Assembly (NCBI RefSeq): GCF_030848805.1
Contig: NC_092359.1
Span: forward strand, 12,334,035 to 12,398,034
DNA: 64,000 nt
Source: Temnothorax longispinosus
Taxonomy: Eukaryota > Arthropoda > Insecta > Hymenoptera > Formicidae
Direction: 5' to 3'
Shown: positions 21,586 to 36,186 of the stretch, one piece after another
Layout of the letters: each line of letters opens with the position of its first letter
How positions within the stretch are numbered: the first letter of the stretch is position 1
The notes under the pieces: generated by a model
Databases searched by the model: none
Seen by the model: the letters and a program-made list of their open reading frames with translations, nothing else
What the model was told of the DNA's origin: nothing
Made by a program: the position numbers and the translations under genes

Positions 21586-24500
21586 GTAAACAGGAAAAGC
21601 TTCCTTTTCCATTAGTCTTTATGTAACTTGCATATTTCGCATGTCAAGATTTTAATATACTAAGGCTCTTAAAAAAGATAATATCACCCCCGAAAGCTTT
21701 GCTTTTGCAGGCCATTATATTTAAAGGCGCGACGAGTATCTTTGAAGAGCCCCCCCCCTCTCTCTCTCTCTCTCGTAACAGGTCAATAAACTAATCGAAG
21801 CCGACCGAGTCTAGCACGCCGAAAGAATTTTTACGCGCGTGCAGCTAGTAGGTGAACAGGCCTAAAATGAAGTTTCAAAGCGAATCTCGTCTGTTTACAC
21901 GTGACTCACGTAAATCGGATAGGGGAAGCGCCGCGCGCGCAAAGTCTCGGGCAAGTTTTCGCGAATGGGTAGAGGACTAGTGACTGAAGTTTGTAAAACT
22001 ATCACACTCTCATCGCGTACGTGTTCTGCAGTTCTATGTGTGCGCGCGCGCGGATGTCTCCACTTTAGTGCAAGCTGCATGCAATAGCAACACCGTCGTG
22101 TCCTGCGCGTATATATATATATCCATCCCATATATATACCCATCCCGTGCACACACGCGGACGCGCCACGTTTATATAAATAAACGCAAATATACGTATA
22201 CACGTCTGTATATCTGTGTGCCACGTGCACACCCCCTGATGATTCATACGAGCACGTGAGTACCTACTTGTTAAGCGTACGTACGCTTCTCCTTGCAAAG
22301 CTTCCTGTATATGCTGCCGAATACGCGTTTGACTACTTCATGTTTGTCAATATCGCTGCCGGTATTTTGATGCGCGCATACGCGCGATACATATGCTTCA
22401 ATATATCCTCGCGCATGAAAGCGTCTTTCTACGACTGTGTTCAAGTCTCGCCACCGAGCTCGGTGATCTTTTCGCAAATGCTGCCGTGTAGTATCGTAAC
22501 TCGGTACAAAATATCATTTCCGCCAATCATGCGAATATCGACATTCACTGTATTAAAAATAGAGGTCGCCGACGGAATATAAAAGAATGTCAAAGAGAGA
22601 GCCCTGCATCTTATAAAGATCTCGCGAGTTACGGAAAATAAGCATGTCACCCTCGTAAATCATAAATGCGATATCGAGTGGCATACGAGGATCCTGAAAA
22701 ATACGACCCTTGCATGGCAACTACTAGCTACCAAAGCGCGTAACTTTTAAATATATCCTGTATGTCATATGCGCTACTTGTCATTTAATTCCAGTAACTC
22801 CGTGTATCTCCCGTTATTAATACTTGACGCGGTACATTACTGGACTTCCTCTATGCCTGGAAGGAAACGCGTTCCCTTATCTACGTTCGTATGAGCCCTT
22901 CGCCCTTCGGCATATATACACGTTGTGTGTATGGGCGTGTGTGTATATACGCAACGACGTGTGTGGGAAAGCGAAGTTCCGCTAGGGATAATATCGGACC
23001 CGATAAAGGAGCATCCGCGTGTTCTCCCAAGGGACGTTCCGTCGCCGTGCAGAGGAAACGTTTCCGGAATACAGAGCACGGCGGTGCTCACGTCCGTGAC
23101 GGCGCAGCGCGGGATCCGTATGAGTCGTCAATGAATTCCTAAACGAGCCTCGTCGATTCGCGCAGGCGAGGAAGCGAAAAATCGTGGAAACATCGTATAG
23201 ATAAAAATTTAAGCTTTAAAGCTTTAAAGCTTTATTTCCACTATGTGGAAAATATTAAGAAATGAGTTACATAAAGTATCACACAGTAAAGACAGAATTT
23301 TTATCCCAAGTCACAAAAATCGTAGATCAAATAATGCTTGTTATCTTCTATAACAAAGTAAACAATTAAAAAAAAAATTTTTTTTTTTGCGATAAATGAT
23401 TTCGATCATGCGTATATTTCCGGAGAATAGCTGATAATAAAAATCAAGTTTTTTTTTAATGCAAAATAAAAAGATAAGAAAAAGGTTAAAGTAAAATAAT
23501 AAGATAAATAAAAAATATAAAAATGTCACATTATATAGAAAAAAAGCGATATGAAATTTTTCAATAAAACGTGTTCAGAAAAATCTCAGGACAGACAGCA
23601 GCATTTTAATAAAAAAGAATTAAATGTTTTTCAAATTGCAGATCAAAAAGCGTAATTTTATTATTATATTTGTTTTGTGGGCTAAATCTCGTTGATTAAC
23701 GAATACGAGTGAAATTTACATTTACCCGAAATATTTGCCAACAGCACTTTATGTAACTGTGCTTTGTTACTATATTTGATAACTTTCTGTCCATGCAATC
23801 CAAACACAATCAGAGAGTTTGGCGCATTTAGTTTATTTTAAAATTTATGGCAATTTTATCTTTTGTACATCCCATTACGTTTTCATAACGTACTTATGGT
23901 GCATGGATAATTGTCGTATTCAATGTAGACACAGCAATAATAAAAAGATTGTACAAATTCAAAAATATTATTACACCCGATTGTTTGAAAATGTTAATCT
24001 AAACAATTATATTAATGATAATTATGAAGATCCGGTTCACCGCACGTTATTTTGTTAACTTTTACGCGGCCATAGTTTTGCGCGTTTGTCTACTCTATTT
24101 TAAATCGCTTTACAAATGGTTTCAAATGCCGGCGAAATTTCCCAACAACAGAAGGAGATACCGTAATTAACGCGAGCCGCGACAAAAGGCGCGGCGCACG
24201 TAAACGCAAAAACAACATCGCGAAAATAATTCGCCGCGGCTTTTTATTTCGCTTTGGCATAAATCTGCCGGAACAGCGTAACTGCGTGGTATTATCATTA
24301 GTTACTCCTATCCAGCTTTGTTAAGCTCGTTTACACGCAAGCAGCACTCGGAAAGAGGAGACGCGCGTTCATTCTCGTGCAACAGCTCAATTAGAAATAT
24401 TTAATGGGCGCACATGTGAAAATTTATCTCCGCCGCTTCAAGCGTTTATCATCCAGCGACCGGACTGTCGATGTGTCGATTTATCGATCTCGGCATCGGG

Positions 24501-24884
24501 AAATCGCTCCGCGAATCAGCGAGGGAAACAAACGCCGACGCGCGGCGCGGAGGTGGAGATTGCAAAATTTAATTCGACGATAAACGCCCGGCTTCGTTTC
24601 TGCCGCTAATGCACCTACGCCCGTGTAAATACAACTTATGTTCGCAACACAATCGCGCGCATTATTGATGATATTACAATTAATTACGATCTTGTGTCCG
24701 GTATAGCCTCGTAATATCATTTTGCAATTTAGCCGCTATTAATTATAACTTCATTAATGCCGTATCGCGCACGGGGAGGTGATTGATACAATTATAATCG
24801 TTCAATTAGTCGGTGCGCGCATACGTATTAGCGCGACCTCGAGTCGATATCCTTGTCTCTTTATCGCTCGCGATTTCGCACTCA
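21586..24884. other. No gene recognised
   Basis: Contains a C9 run followed by (TC)8 (21750-21774), a TATA/CCATCCC patch at 22105-22150, a triple AAGCTTTA repeat (23209-23232), and an AT-rich stretch (23170-24060). The overlapping ORFs at 22000-22300 are repeat-driven. Confidence 0.6.
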
Positions 24885-25024
24885 GGGCTGGTTGTTCCAG
24901 CCTGTTGCTAAACTACCTAATAATTAAATCATATGTATGTCTTTGTTTATCCTTTACATTGGACAAAGATAGACATGTGATTTAACTATCAGGTAGCTTA
25001 CCAATAGGTTGGAACAACCGGCCC
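24885..25024. mobile_element. Palindromic MITE, family A copy 1 (Harbinger-like)
   Basis: A 140-bp palindrome starting GGGCTGGTTGTTCCAGCCTG and ending GGTTGGAACAACCGGCCC, with TCA immediately outside both ends (24882-24884 and 25025-25027). The centre has ATGTCTTTGTTTATCC opposite GGACAAAGATAGACAT. It shares sequence end to end with 26675-26801. A 3-bp T-N-A duplication and GGGCC ends suit PIF/Harbinger; this assignment is inference. Confidence 0.85.
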
Positions 25025-26674
25025 TCAATGTTGCGCGTCGTGTGATAACAACGAAGTTTTACTCATTCTGGCTTCTAATGGGAATGGTAACACTGCAATT
25101 AAAACTTTTTACATTCTTACGAGGTATGGCGAGCTGCGGTCGGCCGGCTGTTTTCCGTTCTTAGCTTCGTAACGCCGCTGCGATTTTCGAGCTTTCATCC
25201 GCGCTGCTTTTTTTGTTGCTCTCCGCGATCCCCCCCTTTCTCCTTCCATCCTTTGCACCACAGATATATTAACCGCCTGTGTTCTCCCCGCTGTATTATG
25301 CAAAGTGGAATTACTCAAGTTCTGTAACTCTTCAAGATGTAAATAACCACCTCTGAAAATTCAATCTTCAACCGCGCTCACGTTCTGCGGAGGGACTTCC
25401 TCCCAGTGCAAAACGCGCTTGCCTCCGTCGAGGGACAAACTTGCGGAAATTAGAGAACGTTTAACCTGTTACGACGAGCAAGGCGAGCTAAATCGTCAGC
25501 GAATCGGTGCTGCGTTACGCGCATTTGCAACTTTTCCTCGATGCAATGCACGAGTTTTCCCCTTTTCCTCGTTCTTATATCTACGAGATTCAATTTTCAC
25601 GCGACCCGCGACCGCGACCGCGATCAATATTGAAAAGATTATTATTCAAATGTTCTGTTTCAATAATAGATTATAACAAATGGGGCTATATTTCAAGCGA
25701 TATCTATTCTAAATCTTTTCATTAGTTATGTATTTCTGTAATTAATTGGAGAAGATCATATACTTTAAAAGTAAAATGTAGAGAAATAATAAATATAATA
25801 ATCTCGCGAGCCAAATGAATCTTTTAAGTATTTTCATTAAAATCAGATTTGAGTCATAATAATTGCAAATTGAATTATAGTGAATCAAGTTCCAAGGGAG
25901 AGCTCATAAAAAATTACCAAACCGAGCATCGATTCGATTTTTTCAATACTTCTCGGTGCTCGGCGCCGAGGCATTGTAACAGAATCGGCCGGGGGGTACA
26001 GGCAAGCCATCCGTAACATCGTTATAAAAATCCGAAGTTGGGTATATCGTGGAGCTTTGCTTACAGTGCAGGGCTATTCGGTCGGTCATGCGATTCTTAC
26101 GATAATTTCGCGCGGACATGCAAGCTCGTCCCGGCTTCGTGCCGGTGGCATGGCGGTTGTTTACGTGACGGCAATGAACTGCAACTGTCAAGGAGATACG
26201 ATCGTTCTTACCCGTACCCCGCCCACTCTCTTCTGTACCTGAACGAGGCGCGCTCCGCTTCGAGTGCCAGACGTTTTCTCGTTTGCGTTAAACGATCCCA
26301 TCTCCCCGTCGAGTCGTTTTTCGAGAGTCCTACGTGAGATTGGATATTCTACGTGATGTTCGATCGATTTCAATCGCATCAGTATTGGTAAACGCATACT
26401 TTCACACAGATTTTATAACATTATTTAACGCTCTGTTTAAACAGTTACCCAACATATTGAGATAAAAAAAATTTATTACAGATACATATATCTCTTAAGT
26501 TTTGTTCAATTGTAATTTTAACTCTAATTTATATTATATTTATATTTGTATTATAAAATATTTATATCAGAAATTATGACAATAAAAAAGATAAAAATTA
26601 AATTTAAGATCTACTCTTATTGACACGCGACTTTAATACACCTATGCATTTCTATATTAAACGTCTGCCATTAA
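25025..26674. other. No gene recognised between the two family A copies
   Basis: A CpG-rich stretch (25130-25560 and 25950-26330) is surrounded by AT-rich DNA. Small overlapping ORFs at 25943-26397 in several frames carry no motif. Confidence 0.6.
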
Positions 26675-26801
26675 GGGCCGGTTCCAACTTGTTGGTAAAC
26701 TAGTTAAATCATATATTATGTCTTTGTTTATCCTTTACACTAGACAAAGATAGACATATAATTTAACTATTAGCTTACCAACAGGTTGGAACAATTGGCC
26801 C
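26675..26801. mobile_element. Palindromic MITE, family A copy 2 (Harbinger-like)
   Basis: A 127-bp palindrome starting GGGCCGGTTCCAACTTGTTG and ending GTTGGAACAATTGGCCC, with TAA outside both ends (26672-26674 and 26802-26804). It shares ATGTCTTTGTTTATCCTTTA with copy 1, which lies less than 2 kb away. The copies differ by substitutions and short indels, so they inserted independently or diverged long ago. Confidence 0.87.
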
Positions 26802-29800
26802 TAAGTCTTACAAGAAAATGCCCACAATGGAAATGTGCATTGCAATTATGTGCAAAACGATAATATTGAAATAAGATCAAGGAAAATTTGAAGGCTTCAT
26901 TAAAACTATAAGAACTGAATACGAAATTTTATCTTTATTTCTTCTATTTTATCTCGACATGTTGTATAATATAATAAAGAAATCTCAAACAGTTTTTAGA
27001 TGCAAGGTATAAACACACACAACACAGCGATTAATTTTTCTCAATCTACAATCGAGACATGAAATATCGAGCACATACGGTATTGCAACGCTGGATGTAC
27101 ATATCATGTGTATACATGCAGATACATAACGCACGCTCGCCTCCGAAATTTCGATGTTGCCTGGCTGGTTACAAATATTCAATAATGGATACTTCATAAA
27201 ACGTTCGACGGCCCACTCCGCGAAGTGAAAAGAGAGAGAACGACAGGGAGAGAAAGAGAAGAATGCGATACGTCGATACGAATGATAATTTTTTTTACAC
27301 GATGTAAAGTCATGGACCGATATGCAATGGATACAAAGAGCAGAGAGAGTACGGGAGCCCATCAAATTGTTTCTCGTTTCATTGCCCCGGTGGTGTGGAA
27401 CAACGAGTCGACAGAAATGTCCAATCTGTTGGCTTTGAGCGCCCATGATGAACGTAGGGAGAGCGACGGTCGTTCATGGGGACGCGAGCAGGATACGACG
27501 ATACCAAACGAGGTGGTGATACTTCAACCCTTTAACCGAACGCAATTTTCCACCGTTGTGTATCTTCCTGCGGCCTGTATTTTTATCGCGTTCCCAAAAA
27601 CAAATTTCGTAGGTGCATGACCTTTGACATCAGATGCAAATGAAAGCTGCGGGGAAAACCGAACGGCGACCCAATTCGCCGGATATTCGCGTTGCGACGA
27701 AATGCGGCAAAATCGGCGGATCAGTAATCGGTCGAAGGATGAAGATTGATGAGCCGCGATTTATATGAAAAGTCGCCTAGAAACGCGATAGACGTACGTT
27801 GAATGCGCTTTAACGGGCAAAAATTTGCATTTTCCCGATCGAAAGATATTTTCTCGTCGTTAATTAATTAAAACAGAGATAAAGGGGATAAATTAAGTTT
27901 CCTCTTCTCTAATTTGCGTCGATGGAAAATCGACTCTCGAATATTTTTGCCGAATTGAAACGCAGCCCCAGTGATATATTTTCTAATCTGACAATGAGTC
28001 GGGAGCCGCGAATATATTCATGCCAGAAGAAATCGCACGAACATTTTCGCTACTTAGACAATTGCCCCGACCTACTTTGTTTCTCAGTGGAATGATGCGA
28101 TTAGATTAATGGCGCAGATATATCTGAGCAGGATATTGCGAGATTAGGATCGGGATTCGAATTTTCACGGAGCGGCAATTGCAAGATAATTGTCTACGAA
28201 TGAGCAGCGTGATAAGCGCTTATATACGTGCATTTAAAGATGATTACTTATTACTTCTCTCTATTATTATCTTTCGAAGTAGCGCATCCCTATCATGCCC
28301 CGAAAAGACGTTCCCGAAATGCATAATTGCCGAATGAACGTTCCTAATGGTCTTCATCACGTTTCGCTCGCACACATCCGAAAGACCGTCGCCGAATGAA
28401 CTAACTTTTCTGGGTCTCTCAACGATATCATATTAATAACGACCGTGCACAATAGTTTCGACGAATCTCGTACGCTTATAATAGAAAGTTAATGATCATT
28501 GGACGCGTCTCAACGTTTCTCCGATCGTTCAACAAAGATCCAATAAATATCTCGCAGGATAAACGCGGCAGACACGAGGCGCTCCGCCGCACGTTTATTA
28601 TCAGCAGATTGGCTAATGCACTCTCGAAGGCGCGTAATGCGCGGGGCATGCAATCTTAAACGAGATCCCCGAAAAAATCGCTCCGACCCATTTGCGCGAG
28701 CGCGATAACGGCCGAAGTTGTAATCGAGTTCGTCAACAGTCGAATTAATAATCGGCACGACGGGAGTCACGCGCGCCCGAGAATCTGGACGTGCAGCCGA
28801 AAATTGACAATGAAAACTCTGGATCGGTACGGTAAAAGGTCTCGCTCGCCGCATCAGCCTCCGCTTCCCACCCGCGCGCCGCGGTGTGATAGCGCAGTCC
28901 CGGATAATAGCACGATAAATATGCTAATTTCAGGGGGCAATTTTTCGCTCGGGCTTTTATCCCTCCGCGAAAACAAATTCCATGGTCGCGCGCGTGACCG
29001 GGGCACGGCAATCGACTGTTTTCGCGGAAAATTATCTAGCGAGAGCGAAAGAACGTAGGTACGCCCCCTCCGTCCTTACGGTCGGTTTAAGCGAGCAATT
29101 ACGCGAGGGATCGAACGATTAGATTAGAGCGTGAGGGAGCGACTTCGAACGAGCGTAGCTGATAATGGAAACTTCCTCGGGTGCTCAAATGTTTTCGAAG
29201 ACGCGCGGCGCATTGTCACCCGCAGAACGGGAGAATGCCCTGATTTTGATGGCGATTATAGCGCGAAACTACTCCTCGACGCATAATTACCGTCGTATTG
29301 TATCGGGGCGGGGGGTGGGCTATTGAGAACTGCTCAATGCTATTCACCCCGTTTCCTCCGAGACATCGGAGAAGCGTGCCTCGACTGCAATTTCAGACAG
29401 ATTGCATACCAATTCAAATTTGCATCACACTACTTTCGGTCCGTTATTTAATTATGTAGGAATGCAATACAAGATATTTCTCCTGTGATATTGTTATTTA
29501 ATCAATTCATATTTATATATTAATTAGACAATTATACTATTCAATTATATTATTTTTTTTTACTTAAATGTGTCAATACGCTTTTCACTTGAAAATTACT
29601 CAGTTAATTACATTTTAATTAAAATTTTTCAGTTTTTGATATTAAATATTTATATTCCCTTATAATAAAGCAACATTATATTAAAGTCCTCTTCAAATTG
29701 AAAAAATTATTATTTTCCTTACTTTACTCTCTGACATTGATCTTTAGTTGTAAAAAGGAATGATGAAATAAACAAAATGTACCAAGATATATTTTGCATA

Positions 29801-30127
29801 ATTTTCTCTAATAAATGTTCAACTTGCAGAAATAAGGCACTATTGAAAAGTTCTGTACTTTTGAGGAGAAAGACGAAATAGTACGCGTGTAAGCGAATTT
29901 CCAATTTAAAACTTACCCAACTCCATTCGCTCGTCGTTACCGAAAAATCTCATCTTAAGTTATTCAGATGTTACTAGATGTATTCAAAATATCATATTTA
30001 CATGCGTGTCTTCCGCATTTGCGTCATCTTGCCCATTGAACGTGTCGAGAAAATACGTAGTGTCACGTGAAGCGTGTCACGATCGACGACGAACGTTATG
30101 TATCGATCAGTCTTATCCTGGTCGTAA
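26802..30127. other. No gene recognised
   Basis: AT-rich at 26810-26990 and 29400-29900, CpG-rich at 28500-29300. The minus-strand ORF 26985-27446 (153 aa) and the + strand ORF 27225-27620 overlap on opposite strands without recognisable motifs. Confidence 0.6.
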
Positions 30128-30253
30128 GGGCCAAAGCACATATGACAATCGTAATCGTGGACGTCAGTAACGCACAAGCTTTGGCGTATCCTGATTTGTC
30201 AGGTCGAGGATTACGACCTGTATATCGCTGCGCCATGTTATGTGCTTTGGCCC
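30128..30253. mobile_element. MITE family B, 126 bp (Harbinger-like)
   Basis: Terminal inverted repeats are GGGCCAAAGCACATA and its complement TATGTGCTTTGGCCC, with TAA outside both ends (30125-30127 and 30254-30256). Subterminal inverted segments also occur (GTAATCGTGG against GATTACGACC, imperfect). It shares the GGGCC start and TAA target with family A but not the rest of the sequence. The small ORFs crossing it are incidental. Confidence 0.85.
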
Positions 30254-30256
30254 TAA

Positions 30257-33200
30257 TATTTGTTATCACGACCGTGACTGTGCGGTCGCGGTGGGAGGCG
30301 CTATCGCTTTTGGGGTGAAGCACTTGGCGACTATCAAGTACCTACTACGTGCGCGGCACAAAGGGCCCGGAATATCGCGCTGCCTTGTAAAATGTACTTT
30401 TTCCACGTGTTATCGTACACGAAGATCAGCTGTTAAGGGATGCCTGCCGCGGGGCGATGCGCTCCGCTTTTCGTTTCTTCCGTAAGCGCAGCCAAGCTGC
30501 CAAGCACGTGGGAATATTCACCGCAAAAATTTTTAAATTCTCGCACAAAGGACCTACACGTCGACCCTGTAATTACAAAGCGTACGATACTCCTTTCTGA
30601 TCGCTCAAAGAACAGTTCTACTTCTCTAAAGTAGTATACAGAAGAAAAGAGTGAAAAATAAATATTTCCTGTTTTTAAAGACTGAAGTATCCTTAGGATA
30701 ATAACGTAAGTTTAATATAACAAATAATTATTATAATATAATAATTATAGTAATTAAGTGAGTAGATCACAATGATTGGATAATTGCAGTCGAATATATG
30801 TATAAGGAATACATGTATTACTAAATTAAATGTACTAATCAGCGAATTTTCCACGGCAATTTGAGAATTAGTAAAAAATAGGCAGTATGCATATAAACTC
30901 TGCTTTTAAACATACTAAGTAACTATTTGAAACATTTGATTAATATACTACGTACTACATACGTTTTGAACAACAGCAAATTAATATTTAAACACCGAGT
31001 TTTTAATAACAAAAATGAGAACTATTTACGAACAAATTGCTTACGAAAATTTCATTGGCCAAAATGGCCGATAACAATACCAGAACGATTACAAAGCCTG
31101 GAGGAAGAGAAGCTGCGTCGATTCGCACAACAGTCAAAATTACTTAGAGACTCGCGTCTACACAGCGGCGGTGCACCTCACCATCGCGCATCTCGTTTCC
31201 ACGATAATATCGTTAGCGCCCAAGCAAATTAGCCCTTTGTAGCGGTTTCCGTGATTGCCCTCTGTCTCCAGAAGAGCGAGCGAGGGGGCGATCAAACGCG
31301 CGAAAAGGGGGTTGGCTGAGAAACGGGGACGATATATATAAAGTCTCAAGAGAGCGATTTTCCGCGGGTTGACATTAAGTTTCTCCTAAACAAAGAAGTA
31401 GAACGGGATAAAAGGGACAGTGGATCAACGTTGGGATTAACGTGTAGACGCAGCCGTAAAATTTGCCATGCCTGCGAATAACTCGGGGACCATTTAAGTC
31501 GAAATTTTGCATTGCAGCCCGAGCGTTAATTAAATGATCGATCGTTTTAATTTAAATATCTAACGTCACGGAGACAGAGTGGCGATTTATTACGTAGCAT
31601 CCATTATGCGGTAACTATAATACAGAAAGGTTATGCCAAAATATGTAACACATTTAGGAAATGTTTATTTTAAAGAGCATAAATGAATATCTTTTATTCA
31701 ATTCGATATTAACCAGTATAATTAAGAATTGTTAGCAAGTGACCGATAAATATCGATTACATGTACGCATCAGAAAGAGCGAAGGGAAAGAAGGAGAGTG
31801 TGTTATTACGGATAACACACAGATCGATAGTTGGATATGGATCGATAGATCCGCTTATGCAACGAGGAAAACGATGAATAATTGCGATTAGAAGCCAGCA
31901 GTCAACTATTTATAACAAGCCTGTGATTAACTCCATAGCTACTGGTTAGAGCTGCCGGAGGGTGTTGCCCCTTCTTAATTAGCCGCTATTAATTGTTCGG
32001 GCCGCGCTACGCGTACGGGCGCAATTGGGTTAAACGTCACGATTGTCTTACACACCGCGGTTTAATAACAACGCTTAATCCGCGCTCTATTTGCCCCTCG
32101 ATAAATTGCTGCTCGATTTTACAACCGTGTGGCAAAATACACTTTCATAAAACTGAGGAAGTCAGCCTTTTAATCTAGATATTTTCGTTTCTATCGAGAT
32201 CCTACACGATGAAACGAGCGTTGCATGAGTTATTTTTATTTTTATTTCTATTAGGTATTCTATGTTTACCATTTTATTTGTTAAAATGAGATATCAGAGA
32301 ATATTAATTAATTGAAGAGAATGGTGGTTATTCGAATATCCTATTTTTAAGAGTAACATTATGTATTCAAAAGTGCAAATTAATTTCATCTTGATTTTAC
32401 GAAATATTAACAATTTTATGAAATATTAGCACATTTATGAAACATTAATAGAAGTCTAATATTTTTAATTATTGAGATGTTAATATTAAAAGTTAAAAAA
32501 TTATTCGCTACTAAACATTGGCAAAAGGAATAATTCTGAAATTGATAGAATATATAAATAAACAAAAAGATAGTATACAGTTAAAACGTTCGGCTAATCA
32601 TCCAAAAATTTACTGCAATATTTTATATAACTGTTGTAATTCTGCGAGAACTATGGCGCAGAAACAAAGAACATCGACAAATAACCGAACATTCTTCGCC
32701 GTAATAGAAAACTTATCGACATTTATACGCTATTTAGTCGCACGTAAATCTTATTTACGTCAGAAAAATTATTAGCCGTGCAGCTATAATGATATTGCTG
32801 ATAATGTTTCATTTCCGCGTGCAAAAAATGTGTAATAAATGTTCCTATTTTTACCTTTGTTTCTGATTAGTGCAGTGTCATTCTAGTATCTATAACGTAT
32901 AAACTGCCAATTTATATATAGCCTAAATATGTCATAAGAAATAAATGTTGATGCTTTTTATCACATCCGTCTATTTAAATCGCACGTAATTTAATTATTT
33001 TCTTGCGCACTGAACAAACGTATCTGCAGAAATTGTACTTCCGGTCCGCGCAATAAAACAATCTAACAATTTTTTGACAGAATTTTCAGTCGGATATTGC
33101 GGTACGAGCAAAAAAATCTGGCAGCTTTCTGTCGCTTTTATATAACAACATTATCCCTAAATTGGAATTCCCAATGTAATATCTTACAAATGGTACTTTT

Positions 33201-35210
33201 TTCTCTCTCCCTCTCTCTCTTTCTATACGCGCGCACACATGGTCCTCTTTTAGCGAGCATTTCGGAAAATCAAATAGACATCGCGAACCGGACGGTGAAC
33301 ACAGAAAGGGTGAAAGCACTCGGAGAAAGGAAAGAACGAGAAGATCGAGGTAAGAGAGAGTGAGAGAGAAAGAGGAGAGGGAGGAGAGGGAGAGAAAAAC
33401 GAGATGAAGAGCCAAATCCTTTTAGCCCCGACCAGAGAAAAATTAATAATCCACCGAGTCGAGCGGACATAGTCCGAGTTGAATCTAGGCCAACTATTTC
33501 GGCGATAACATCGCAGCGAGATTCATCAGTTAGAATGCATAGACGACAAAGGCGTCTCCCTGCGGATTTCCGGAAAAACCATTTCAATTATCAGTTTTTG
33601 ATTTTAAAAAAATGGAGAAAGCGGAGAAAGCCAGGAAGAAAGACATATTCGCCCGATAAATTCTCGTCTTTAGACACGGAAGCGAAAATGATGTCAAAGA
33701 ATAATGCAATTATAGCGACGCGGGCACCCTAATAACATGAATATTAATTTTGCGATCGTACGTATCGATTCTGTGCATATTTTTTTGTTATTATTCTGGA
33801 ACGCGAGCAAGTATATTTTTTTGTGGCGCACAGCAGTGTATTTAATTACAATTGTACAAACGCGATATCGGCATACATCAACGTTCCGCACGTTTATCAG
33901 AAAACGCGAGATACGTTTTATTAAAGTTGATCAGCATTAATTTATTATATAATTAAATTAACCCTGTATAATGATCAGCCGCAGAATATCTGATCTCATC
34001 GAGCGATCTAACGATTCGTTTTGCAAACGTCGGTCGGTCGGCGTCTTTCAATGCATACAATTAACTTGACTTAACAACTAAACCAAATAAAAAAACGCCC
34101 GTTGTAAATCGCGAGTTGTTTTTTCAACGGAATTCTCGTGTCTCGTGCTCGTTGCATTTATTTTCGAAATAAAAACAGACTCGCGGTCATACGAAGCGAG
34201 AGGGGGAAAAAAAACGTTGCATACCTCGCTATAATAACCGAAAATTGAATTTGGCCTTTATAATTCAATGCGACATGACCGTTGCGTTTTCGCATTCGCC
34301 GCTCGTACAAAACAACTCGAGCGCCAGGGTGAGGTGATGTATCCGTCGCGATTGATCTCGGTCACGAGATTAGCGTTAGAGCACACGGTATTCGGCCAAC
34401 ACTGCGCGTGTCGATAACGATCGCCGGATATAAACGATCGAAATGTGCAACGTCAATCGGTACGGTTAATGCAACCAGGATGCAAAAGCATTTTATTGAA
34501 AAGGCCTCGCATGAAATGCACACGTAATCTTATCAGACGTAGAAAAAATTAATATTAAATGCATAATAGAATTGCTGAATATAGAATGTTTTAAGCGCCA
34601 AGCCTTGATACTACTATGGTAAAGACACGTGAAAATAAAAGAAGTTTGTACATTTTATATAAAAAATATAAAGGTGCACAAATTACATAACACTTATAAA
34701 ACTTATAATATGTATATAATATTCAATAGCGTACTCTTGAGAATCCTAAAAATAAAAATGTCGAGTTTATAATAGATAAGCAATCGAAGTTAATCAACAA
34801 CGTAAAATTCATGCGGCTACCTTTTTTATCGAGCATTTATTAATAGTAACTTTTAACTGATATTACGCAAATTTTTTAATTTCATGCTTCACATAACGCG
34901 GTGAAATACTTCCCTTTTTAGTTTTTATATATTTTTAAAAACATATTCGACATAAATTTGTTACATAATTGTTTCTACAAAATAAAATCAAATAAATATC
35001 GATCAAATCAATTAATTTGGATGGATAAGCCACAAAAGAGAGATTGAAATAAAAATTGGTATAAAAATATACATATATAGTTAATATATAATATATATAT
35101 AATCATTAGTTCATTAGTACGATTTTTATTAAATAAATAAATTATTTCCAATATGTTATGCAGCTACAAAATATTTTTTATTTTTCTTTCATCAAGTTTG
35201 TGATATTTAT
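30257..35210. other. No gene recognised
   Basis: AT-rich sequence dominates (30640-31060, 32200-33080, 34480-35200). GC-richer islands occur at 31140-31330 and 33280-33540, the latter with GA-rich tracts. ORFs of 60-110 aa show no domain. Confidence 0.6.
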
Positions 35211-35234
35211 ATGTATGTATGTATGTATGTATGT

Positions 35235-35325
<91 letters not shown>
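35211..35325. repeat. (ATGT)n followed by (AC)44 microsatellite
   Basis: About five ATGT units (35211-35233) lead into an uninterrupted (AC) run from 35237 to 35325. The Thr-His ORFs across it are artefacts of the repeat. Confidence 0.95.
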
Positions 35326-35328
<3 letters not shown>

Positions 35329-36186
35329 CAAAAATTTCCAAGTATACGCGTGTTATTTTTTTTATATCAATTTATATAATATTTAATTCTGGCATTCCTA
35401 CACAATTCAAAAACCAAACGTAGATCACAAATTGTATTAAAAAGATATTTTAAAAGAAGGAGAAAAGGAAACTAAAATAATACACTGAAGTATTTACAAA
35501 GTACATTAATTTTGTTTACCCTGTATTCTAATAATTTATCTTTATATTTCACATAAATATCTAAATATAGATATATAATACACATAAGTATCTTCTGCAT
35601 CCACGAGATATGAATCATGATGAGTATAAATAAACTCTGCATCTCAAAAATATCAATATTTTATTTGTCATAATTTTACTTTGTGTCTCTGGACTTCATA
35701 TATTTCATTATTTATTTCATCAATAAATTCGTGAAAATTTAATCAAATATAACGTCATTTGTTATTAAGATTGTCCAAATAGCATTATTAATATATTATA
35801 TCCTCGTGGATATATCGTTTTTCAACTGTATTTCCCTAAAACTAATCTGTATATAGAATGCGTGGTAAAAAGTATGAGAATCAATAAAACTTTATGACTA
35901 ACAATTGGAACTTTGTATGAGTCAATAATATTATGATGTAATAAACTTTATTTTAAATTCTATTTATATACGTTCTCGTGTGCAGAATATAAATATTATA
36001 AATTAATGAACAATTATATATATATATATCTTAAAATTGAATGCTATTGCCAATATATCTTAGCTATCCCACTCATCTTAAGTGAATAAACTTATTATAT
36101 ATAAAATATTATATATAATATATATAGAATATAAAATATTTCTGTTCTTAATTTGATACTTTATGAAATACATATTCGTGTATATA
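35326..36186. other. AT-rich, no gene recognised
   Basis: Strongly AT-rich sequence with short TA runs near 36019-36030 and 36095-36130. No ORF of interest. Confidence 0.65.

Noticed and set aside
24731..31994. Shared 14-mer AGCCGCTATTAATT at about 24731 and 31981 as a possible regulatory motif
   Set aside because: In a 64-kb window several shared 14-mers are expected by chance, and the flanks do not match.
35158..35423. Thr-His repeat ORFs
   Set aside because: Translation of the (AC)n microsatellite.
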